The position numbers and the translations under genes were made by a program. Below the pieces are notes generated by a model. The model worked only from the letters and a program-made list of their open reading frames with translations, was not told the origin of the DNA and did no database searches. Positions 39,253 to 50,600 of a DNA stretch of 64,000 bases are shown one piece after another (position 1 is the stretch's first letter; the number at the start of each line of letters is the position of its first letter). Source of the stretch: Echinometra lucunter (lineage: Eukaryota > Echinodermata > Echinoidea > Camarodonta > Echinometridae); NCBI GenBank assembly GCA_029962745.1, contig CM057171.1:19230034-19294033 (forward strand), written 5' to 3'.

Positions 39253-42200
39253 CAGACAAAGACATAGGCATACATGTAGGGATAGTGCATGAGGGGAGAA
39301 GGAAAGATACTAACAAAGAGACAATAAAAACAAAGAGGAAAGAAAAAGGCCAGTACAGAGCAAAGAAAATAAAGAGGACGAGGGGAGAAAGAAAGGAAAA
39401 GAAAGAGTAGAAATAAGAGGGGACAAAAGAGACAGGGAGGGGGAGACAGAGAGACAAACAGACAGACAGACAAATAGAGGGAGGAGAAGGGAGATCAAGA
39501 GGAGACATTCCTTCCCCCCTTTTTTTTTTTTTAGCTCTCTTTATATGTAAGGAAGAAAGTCCTTTTAATTTTTCTTACCTGGATAGTATATCCATGATCC
39601 TGTATGTGTTAATGGTAGATATTGATAGCTAGAGTGAGGGAAACAGAAAGAGAACAAGGGGGATTAGAGAGGGAGAGAGAGAGAGAGAGAGAGAGAGATA
39701 TAGAGAGGGGGAAGCAGACAGAGACATGCATAGGGAGAGTGAGGGGGAAAAGAAAGATACGAGCAAAGATCCGACCAAAGATACAATAGAAACAGAGGAA
39801 AGAAAAAGGCTAGCACCTTACAAAGAAAATAAAGAGGAAAGAAAGAGAAAGAAAGGAAAAGAAATAACAGAAACAAGAGGGGTGAAAAGAGACAGGGAGA
39901 GAGGGAGAGACAGACAGACAGACAGACAAACAGATAGAAAAAGAGAGATGAAGAGGAGATACTTAGAGATGTCATTCAGAGTAAGCATGCTATCTAGGAA
40001 ATAAGCCTTCAAGATCACGAGCTACTCAAGAAACTTCTCAGCTATGCAAGGCCACTCTACTCCTTGCATTAACCCTCTCACTACTGCATTTCTCACTTGT
40101 GCCAATGATCAATCCTTAACCTGTCTGCTACTGGAACCACGCGGCCCCTGTATTAAGCTTACTGGGCCCAGTTTCATAAAACTTGTTATCAATAACAAGT
40201 TGCAGTACCAATTATGAGCCACAGAAATCCTTGCATCTGATTGGATAAGAGCAGATTTGTGAAAGAAATATGGCAGTTGTAACTGATAACACGTTTTATG
40301 AAATGGGGTCCTGGAATAAAAGAATTCAATAGTCAATGCGTTAAGCAGAGCTTCTAACTAGCAGGATTTTATCCTATTTAGTAGAATTTTTTGAAGGAAA
40401 TATGACAATAGGATTTTCACATGTTCTGATGGTGATTCTTTGTTACCTTTTGACTGTTACCCCAGAGGTCAGTATTCTTCCTGTGTATTTTGTAATAAAG
40501 ATTATTTTTGAACGAAGAAGTACAATTAAAAGAGTGAGGATCAGAATAGTTAGGACATCATGCAGAGTGGCAAAGGAATTACTGCTGTATGTTTTGAATT
40601 TTCAAGCCAAAATAGTAAGATTTTGCCTTTAAAAAAATAGGATTAAAAGAAATTTTATAGAATAGGATTGTTTTCCACTTGGGGTTGGCAGCTCAGCTTA
40701 AGCTGGTTTTCAGGTATTTTTTTTTTTTTTTTTTTTTTTTTTGGGGGGGGGCTACTTTTTGAGCCCTCCCCCCACCTGAGTTTTCTACATGGTATTATTA
40801 TTTACACTAGACCCTATGAGAATTTCAGGGGCTCTTTTATAGTTTTCCAGGGCTTTTTTTGTTATTTTGGGGGCGAATTTGCCACGAGCCCTCGTGTATT
40901 TTTTTCCCTGTTGGTTTTGATGGGGTACATATCCACGAAGGATGCGAATGGCCAAGAAAATGGCAAAGTCCAAAATTTGCATTTTAGACTCCAGAAGCTC
41001 ACCAAACATGCGTTCAGAGCTGTCGTTAATTGTTCACTTTTAGTTGTACATAAATTGTAAAAAGTTTGAAATGTTTTACAAATGTTTCCAGCATCACCCC
41101 CCCCCCCAACAATTACAATGCCTAAAATACGAATGTTGGAATTTGCCAAGTTTTCAACATTCACATCCTTTGCAAATCATTTGTGAAAACCAGACTTTAG
41201 CCAACGGGAACTGAATGACTTCTGTATTTGGCATACTGGAATAAGAGAATGTAGTAAACTATGGGTTAAAATGTGAACCTCTTGGTTTCTGTAGGAATTG
41301 AGTTAACCCATTCGTGACAAGAATTATTTAAAGCCTAATTTGATCAGCTTTTATTCTTCAAATTGGCAACACCAACATTTTTCTTTTATTGCTACATTTT
41401 TCTTATAAAACATCATGTATCTGAAATAAATATAAATTGACAGAATGTATAATGAGAAGTCACAGACTTGCCACCTTGCAGGGACAAACAGTAATTTTAA
41501 CATTTTCATCGCATTGCCAATTAAAGGATTTTAATGCTTATTTTCCTTTAAAAAAATTTCAGCATCAAACAACAAATATTGATGCAACGAAAATGGGCAC
41601 AGTGTGTGTAGAATGTTTTGCTCTTTCTGCCCATGTATTTGGTATGATTTTTAGAGCTCTGCATCAAAAGTTATTATACCAAACCACAAAATGTGGACCT
41701 TCTGTCAAGAATGGGTTAAAAGGAAATTCTCCTATTGCCTAGTTAATCTTACACAGAAAAATGCTAGAAATTCTTTTCATTATTACTTTCCTGTTTTTCA
41801 GCTGACAAGAACTGCATAAATCAGGCATATGATTAATTATTTACATAATGTAAGACTGTTTTGAAGAACTATAACGATCTTTGGTCCATCACTTTTCATC
41901 TTCATGCTTTATTGTTATCATCATATAAGAAAGTACACTTGAGTAGGATCATTTATCTTCAAATGACTTTTGATGCAGTTGACAGTCTTTATAATGCTTC
42001 AAGCATCTCTGCCTGTATGAGCTGCAGAGGAACATCAAATATAATGATCTTTGGTCCATCACTCTTCATGCTTTATTATCATTTGAAGTATGGGGTTTTC
42101 CCAAGAAAGTGAAATGTTATGAATTGAGTTTTTTTTTTTTTTTTTAAATAAATGGTAGTGGATATTGGTTGATGATTGAGTCTCCTATGTCTTTGAATGT

Positions 42201-45200
42201 CTGGGATAAAGTGCAGCAATATCGATTTTGACGGGTTTCTTTCATGTATGTTTCATTCATTCAGCAAAGTGAGTGCATTACTTAAATTTTCAAATGTGAA
42301 AAATTCGAGGCACTAAGGACAGTAGCATTGAATACTTATTATTGGTTGACATTTTCCACAGTGCAATAATTTGACATGGATTTGACATTCTCTGTAGTTG
42401 GGGATTGAGGTTGCATCTACCTGTTACACTGCCATGTCAGTGCTAACCATGATGAGCACAAATTTCACATTTTAACAGAAACATTGCCAACAATTTACAC
42501 AAGAAAATAGCCGTCATGTATTTTACATAGTGTTGCCCAGTTTAATGAACGATTACACATAAATTGCTCTTATGGAAGAAAAGAACTGCATTGAAAATGG
42601 ACTTTCAGTGAATTCTCTCTTTCTGCTCATGTGTAATGTGTAATTCCTATTATTCCTTATCAAAAAGATAACTGGATCAGTGTCACTTAAAGGAGAAATT
42701 TTGAAAACTTAGTATGTAGTATGCAAAGCCTGACAGTTTTCACTGTTGGAAAGAGAGAGAGAGAGAGAGAGAAAGACAACCTAAACACATGCAAACGTAA
42801 ATTTTGGCTCAACCTTCACTTTGCTTCTATCCTTTCTCTTTTTTTTTGTTATTCTTTCAGGGTATTCTTGGTTCAGGTTTTGCTTTGAAGGTCCAACATA
42901 AGCAAAGACAAAAACATTTTAGTCGTCAAATTCCTGCAGCTGCAACCCTTATTCAGGTAAGTATCGCTACATCTCAATTCCAACAAGATTTAACTCGTAG
43001 ACTACTGAATTTTCTATTTTCCATAAGATTAATACAAGGACTGTTTGGTTCCAGTCAGCAACAGGTTAAATTTACATAATATAGGCTGGTAGCCAGAGGG
43101 GGGTCAACCTAGCAAAGAAAAGTAACTCTTTTTCACGTACATAGCAATGATCTATATGTATGGGAAAAACAGGGGGGGGGGGAAAACATCATTTTTGGCT
43201 CTCTTTGGAGGGCCCTCCTGGCCACCCCCATCAGTTGGTACACGGTAGACGATTTTTTTCCTAGCATAGTTTTGTCAATAGATCTTTGCTGTGTGTATGA
43301 AAAAAAGGTTGACCCCTTCTGGCTCCCGTTCTACAGGGTTTTCAACCACCTACTTGTCTGTACATGGGTGCAATAAATGGCTAATTCTTAACTCCAACAG
43401 TGCCAAGGTGTTTTGCTTGTTCCAAGTTCTACCAAATCATGAACAATTGCAACAATGCAATTTTTAAAAAAAAGTCCTATGGTAGCATATACTGATAGAT
43501 ATTTTAAATACTAGATTTATCCTCTAAACTTCGACATATTTTCATCACCGTATACATCTTTCTGAGTGGAGTAATGGTCGATTAAAAATGCCTAGTCTCT
43601 TTATCACATATACGTGACATCGGTGCTGTAAGAGTTGAAAAAAAATATTTTTGATTTCGAAAGATGAGGTTTTTCTCTCTTTTGTTTCTCTTAATAAGAG
43701 GTGACCAAATGGGCAAGTATTGACTATTTGTTTTTGTAAATTTAAATTATGAAAAGTTTGGTTAAAGTTCATGCTACTTCTACTGAAAAATGCCATTTTC
43801 ACTATCTATACTCCAAAAATATTGAATTTCTCATGAGAAATTTAAGAAGTCTGGCATTTAAAAAATATATGGGATTTCAAAAGATGCTACATCCATGTAA
43901 AGTAGACTAAGGAATTGGAGTTGCAGGAAAAGATGCATACAGAATGCAAACAACACACACAGCATGCATTTCACATTCTTTATGCATCTTTTTTGGGAAC
44001 TATGTTCTGCGCTACCTGAAATGATTTTCTGCTCCGAGAAATGTCAAATCATAGAGTAGAAATGAATCGTAAAACAGTTAAGATGCATTTGATGTATGTC
44101 TTCATTTTCATTGCATTCAGTGTGCCTGGAGATTATATGCCGCAACTCAGGAGGGTTTTAAATCCGAAGCAACATGGAAAATTCACTTAGCGCCCCCTAC
44201 GCCGAACCTGCAACAGTCCGTGCCTAACCAGATATCAGGGGTCGTGAATTCTGTCAAGCCTCACCTGGCGTTAAAACGAAGGAAAAGCTCCAAACTCAGC
44301 CTCAAGGAGGCGCTGCTGCCAACGACGCTTCTGGAGCTGTGCGAGCAGCCGCCGGCCAATCAGAATTCGAATTCCTCACCGGGGGCGGGGGAGAAGATAT
44401 CGCCTCTCATAGCGGGCGGAGTCGCCTGTAACTTGGCTGGGTCAGTGGCAGTAGCAGCCGCAGGAGCTGGGGGCGATATGGTGTGCTATATGGAGGAACC
44501 CACCGCAGGTAAACACAAAGGCTTTTGAATATTCAAAGCACTTTAAGGGCATGATATTTTCCAGGATTATTTCTTGTAATGAGAAAGTTTGTTCGTACCA
44601 CCCCCGACCCACTCTAGTGTTTCAGTGCCGTCAGATATGAAAAGTAAAGCCATAAGAGAATTTTGATCATTCGTGTTAAAACTTGATTTAACAAAGTTTG
44701 TTTCCCTGACTTTCATAAACTTTTAGCCCATTTGTGCAGCAAGTGTCATTATTCTGAATATTGGCAATTCTATAGGATAAAATGAAAACAGAGCAAGTGG
44801 AAACAAAACAACTTTTTTTTTTACATTTTTGTCTATAGAGCCCATTTCAGAATAATTATAGTGACTGAAATTAACAAGCATTTCCAGTATATCAAGGTTG
44901 CTTGTGGATTTGCAAGAACATGGAAAAAAAAAACTTTGACCTTTATGTTTCTCCCTGCAGGAAACCCAAACAGAAAGAGAGCAGTGGAGGTGTCGGTGTC
45001 TGACAGCTCTCAGAGAACAATGAGAATGGGAGATATTATATGCCTTGATCCCCACGATGAAAGTGATACTTATAGCCTTCCCTATGTGCCTGAAACAATA
45101 ACCACGTAAGTAATCCAATCATGAAAATAGGCATTTTTTACAGGGAGTGTAGAGATACATGTATATAAAATTCATTCATTCATTCATTCATTCATTCATG

Positions 45201-47592
45201 TAGTCATTCATTCATCCTTCCATTCATTCATTCCTTCATGCATTCATTTAATCATGCATTCATTCAGTCAGCCAGTCATGCATTCATTCATGCATTTATT
45301 TATGTATTCGTTCATTCATGCATTCAGTCAATCATTCATGCATTCATTGATTGATATATTGATTCATTCATTCATTCATACATTCATTTATTCATTCATT
45401 GTTTCATACAAATATATTTTTACAAGATACACGGTCAGTAGGAACAATGCAAATAGGAGATTTTATATGCCTTGATCCCCATGATGAAAGTGATACTTAT
45501 AAAGCCTTCCCTATGTGCCTGAAACAATAAAGTAATCTAATAAAGAACATAGGAAGTTTTCATGAGAGAGAGAGTGCAGATAATTAGAATCATTTAGTCA
45601 TTCATTCCTGCATGCGTTCATCCATCCATTCATTTATGCATGCTTTGATTTATTCATTCATTCATTTAGTCCTGCATTCAGTCATTCAGTCAGTCCTGCA
45701 TGCATTCATTCATTCATTCATTCATGTATTATTTATTTATGCATTCATGCACTCATTTATTAATTTGTTTGTTCATTCAGGATATGAAGGACATGGTTTG
45801 TGTTAGAGTCACAAAATGTAAGAAATAAGAAAACAATAAAAAATAAAAAAAAATAAAAACTCGCTCTTCTTCCATGCAAGTTGATGTTTCTTGATCAAGT
45901 TATCGCATTGACTACTGAATTCACAAACTCCCATTTTTCAATTCAGTTCAAAGAAACATTTATTTTCTTCCACATGACTTGCAGGAGTTATTCATTCATT
46001 CATTTAGTCCTGCATTCAGTCATTCAGTCAGTCCTGCATGCATTCATTCATTCATTCATTCATTCATTCATTCATTCATTCATTCATTCATTCATTTATT
46101 CATTTATTCATTCAAGTATTATTTATTTATGCATTCATGCACTTATTTATTAATTTGTTTGTTCATTCAGGACATGAAGGACATGGTTTGTGTTAGAGTC
46201 ACAAAATGCAAGAAATAAGAAAACAATCAAAAATAAAAAATCGAAACTTGCTCTTCTTCAGTGCAAGTTAATGTTTCTTGATCAAGTTATCCCGTTGACT
46301 ACTGAATTCACAAACTCACATTTTTCAATTCAGTTCAAAGAAACATTCATTTTTTTCCACATGACTTGCAGGAGTTAACATTTATTTTTTTCCAATTGTG
46401 TACAGTTTATACATGGTAAAATAGTATCTTACAATAACATAAATCAAGGAAGAAGGCGAGGTCCCTAAAAGTGAGTGCTTGTGACGGGCTCGCCTGAACA
46501 ACTTAGAACAAATAATAAAATATATAGGAGAGCAGAGGGGAGAGAGTTTAGAGTAAAGAGAAAAGATGAAGCAGAAGTAGTAGAAGAAGAAGACTGCAAC
46601 AGCAACACTTGTATTTTGTAACATGTACATGTATGTAAACTATGCACTGACAATGGCACGATTATGATTTACAGTACATTGACTTAAAGGGAAAGTCCAC
46701 CCCAGAAGTTTCACTGTTTTAATAAAAGATGAATTTGAACAGCATTTTGAAAAAGAAATAAGCAAAATCAGTCAAGGAATAAGAAGATTACACTCATTTA
46801 CATTCTCTAGTAAATTGCTCTCGGCTCTGCAAATTGGCAACACTGATGACATCATATGCGAGTAGCTCTCCATTCACTCTGTCCGTGAAATTTCACATTT
46901 TGTCAATTTTCTTGGAAGTTACACATTTTCTCAACCCATAGTCAAAGTATGTTATGTAAAAAGCAATTCTTCTGAACACACATGGACTATGGGGGTTAGG
47001 AAATGTGTAACTTCCAAGAAAAACTGATAAATTGTGAAATTTCATGTACATGTACAAAGCGAATGGAGAGCTGCTCGCATATGATGTCATCAGTGTTGCC
47101 AATTTGCAGAGCCGAGAGTAATTTACTAGAAAATGTAAATGAGTGTAGTTTTCTTATTCTTTGACCGATTTTGCTCATTTCTGTTTTTTAAATGCTGTTC
47201 AAATTTAACTCCTTTTATTGAAACGGTTATCTTACACACATTGCTCAATGGGTTAAGAATACAATAGTGACAAACTGTATATTGCATAGATGTAGAACAT
47301 TACGAAAATGAATCAATGTCATTTTGATAAACAAGGCATGCATAATATACGAAGTTTTCATGTATATTTAAAGCTAACTGTTTTCTCAATTTTGTTTCAT
47401 TTCATTTACAGACTCACAGATGCTCATAAAAATGCTATTCGTGCAATAAGAAAAATTAGGTATTATGTTGCAAGGAGAAAATTCCAGGTAAGCCTTGATG
47501 GAATTCCTCCTCTTCTTCTTCTTCTTCTTCTTCTTCTTCTTCTTCTTCTTCTTCTTCTTCTTCTTCTTCTTCTTCTTCTTCTTCTTCTTCTT

Positions 47593-47623
<31 letters not shown>

Positions 47624-50600
47624 TTCTTCTTCTTCTTTTCTTCTTCTTCTTCTTCTTCTTCTTCTTCTTCTTCTTCTTCTTCTTCTTCTTCTTCCTTTTT
47701 TTGAGGGGGGGGGGGGGTTGTGGGCGGGCAGATATAGTTTGATAGATTCACCTAATTTGTAATTGCTATTTTTCTTGTTATCTATTTATACAGTTTTGGT
47801 AATGGTACATAATGAACTTGCCTCTGTTCTTATTTACATTTATTATTAAAAAGATAAATATATATTTCACACAAAAAGTGATAAAAGATACACAAATTAA
47901 CAAGCCTATTTTCCTGTACTTGAAATGTGAAAATTTTCTATTAAAGATCTGAAAAACCTCTTTTTCAACTTTGAATAACCAAGGAACTATTCTGTGACAA
48001 CATGGTTAAAATGTCATGGCTTTACATTTCTGTTTTTTATAGAAATTCAGCCAAGGGTTAAATGTATTTTAAGCCGTAAAAGCTTAAGTATGGTTTTGGT
48101 AGCAAACAGGAAATTGCCATGAAACTGATTGAATATATTCTCTTATTGTCTGCCTTGCATCAAAAGCTAAACGTGTGAGATCATGTGATATTCCATTCAA
48201 GATTTGCAGTGAATTTAGTGTATCTGAAAGGAGTGCAGTATAATAGCTGTTCTCTCCCCTTCGTTAGGATCCCTGCACCCCAAACAATCACCACACAACA
48301 CTCACAGTACTTTGTTATACATGTATGCTTGTTGTTTAACCCATAGCAGTACAGAGCTTTCTTGAGATTTAAATTAATCATCTTCAATCCTCAAATTGGC
48401 AACACAAATTATTTTTTTCCACGTTTACTAGCTTGAAAAAAATAAATATGGATATAACATAAACCAAAATGAAATATAATTCTAAAATTGAATCAGAAAT
48501 TGCCAATTTGAACACAGAAATAGTGATTATATATTATTTACTGCGTTGTCATTTTAAAAAGTTTAATGATTAGTTACACTTAAACTGCTCTTATTTGAGA
48601 ACGCCACACCATACAGCGATGGGAATGGGCTCAAATTTGTCAGTGCATTTTTCTCTTTCTGCTCATGTATGATATGTACTGCCCAGCATTCTGGACCAAC
48701 AGATACTGCAAAAGCGTCTCCTAAAGGTGACACTGTACCTCTATGGGTTAAACAGAACTCTCATTGGTTTTTAATGTATGCAGGCACTGTGATCCATGTC
48801 GATTTTTTTTTTTTTTTTTTTTTTTTTAGTTTCCTTTACTGACCCAAGAGTAGAAATATTTGTTGCTTTTCATTTGTTTGATATTCATGCTGAATATAAG
48901 ATAACCTTCACAGTATCTTTAGTTTTGCTAGTATCTTGCTATTGACCACCTAAAAGCAAATAGATCTGATAAATCTGAGGGCCGACTGAAGTTTCCATAA
49001 CTTGCTACTGTTTCTGAGGTCCTACTGAAGTTTCCATATCTTGCTACTGACCAGCTAAAAGCAAATAAATCTGATATTTCTGAGGGCCTACTGAAGTTTC
49101 CATAACTGTTAGATAGAGAAACATTTCTACTACTAAATTTCTTTTGAGACTGATGGACTTATTCAAAACCATGAAAATTAACCCATTGAGCACGATTTGA
49201 TTTCTGTGTAACACACAATTTCTGCAGGGTCCAGCCCGATTTATCTCGGGTTTCGTGTTCAGTGGGTTAATTGGGATACTGCACTTTTCCTCAAATAAAT
49301 TTTCTGTATGGTATTCTTAACAGCAAGCAAGGAAACCATACGATGTCCGAGACGTCATTGAACAGTACTCGCAGGGCCATCTGAACATGATGGTTCGTAT
49401 TAAAGAGCTTCAAAGAAGAATTGATACTACGTTAGGAAAACCTGGATCTATGCATTTTGGTAAGGAAACCAACTGCTTTACATGTTTTCTTCAGCACCAT
49501 ACGTGTATGTTTCTTTTAATGATACATAGTTTGTTAGTAATAAAAAAAGAAGAAAGAAAGAGTCATTGTATTTCATTGTTTATTTCATCTTTCCCATGAA
49601 TTTTTATGATTTTCCACTTCTATTTTACAAAAGGGTTTTACAACTGAATGTCATGATAAGACACATCTACATTGCAAACAATATTCAGTTTTATGCAGGT
49701 TGATTCAGTTTGGCTCATTAGGTTAAAAATAATTTTTGACAGAGCATGCAGCAACAAAACAGTCATACTTATGATAAAAGCAGGAACAACAGCAGAAAAA
49801 AAACTGCATAACAAGGATAAATATGTGCATTTCAAAGAAACACAATTAATACTGACAACAGTATGCAAGCCACTTCATTATGCGAATAGGCTACCAAAAC
49901 AATCAATGCAACATTTCCATGTTTTGATAGAGCAAGTTAGATACATAATACATTTTTGTTACCTTGTTGGATTTTCTCCACCCCAGCTGAAAGGTAAAAA
50001 AAGTATTTTAGTACATAAATGTATATTTTTAAAGTTGAATGTGAAGAGTTTTTTACAGGTTTTTTTTTTCCTTTCAACTTGCTGATTATTCTGTCTCTGA
50101 ATCATCCGTGATGGATCACTACTATCTAAAGTTAGAAATCATTTTATGATAAAATTTTCTATGATTGTGTTGTTTAGGAGACAGGAAGAGGCAAACGGTT
50201 GTAGCAAGAGTTGCAGTTGTTGAACAAAATGTAAGTTCCCACTGTATCTTTTTTTCTTTGTATTCAGGTATGGTTTTACCCCCCTATTCCCGTATCTCTA
50301 TTATTCAATACATGACCTCCATGTAGCTAGGCTCGTCTGAATGAGGGCATGCTGGACCAAATTTGACATCAGACTAGCAAGAACGTTATTTTAAAAAAAA
50401 AGGAAAAAAAAAGGGGTGGATGGAGTATTCACAGATGAAATTTCTAACATTTCTAATTAGAAGGTCATTCATTACATGTAGGTTTTGAGATTTGCCAGAA
50501 AGATTCTAAAATGTAAAATCATTCTGTTGTAACAAACTGATCAAGGAGAGAGAGAGAAATGGAGAATTCTCATTCTAATAAAAACATTTCCAGTAGTTGA

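Larger units (their letters stand above)
27844..42860 (+). other. 15 kb KCNQ1-like intron between pore/S6 and S6/helix A exons
   Basis: It is bounded by GCG|gtaagt and tttcag|GGT. No exon-like reading was recognised inside. It holds AT and GA microsatellites (28142-28185, 28556-28585), G-runs (29779-29795), a LINE tail (35985-36300), a purine tandem array (37393-40000), and MITE copies, each listed separately. The remainder (for example 28800-29700, 33200-34800) shows nothing that I can identify. Confidence 0.85.

Noticed and set aside
38199..39999. Many long frames on the minus strand resembling hydrophobic membrane proteins
   Set aside because: GA-rich array read backwards gives Leu/Ser/Phe/Cys. 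Similar to membrane proteins in composition only.
45171..46157. CRISPR-like regular repeats
   Set aside because: These are tetranucleotide microsatellites without spacers in a eukaryotic intron.
45254..46218. Frames rich in His, Ser, Phe and Ile
   Set aside because: Translation of ATTC repeats.
47308..47751. 144-codon frame extending the helix B exon into poly-Leu, and the poly-Lys/Glu frame opposite
   Set aside because: The exon ends at CAG|gtaagc (47487) and joins in frame to 49324. The rest is the intronic TTC tract.
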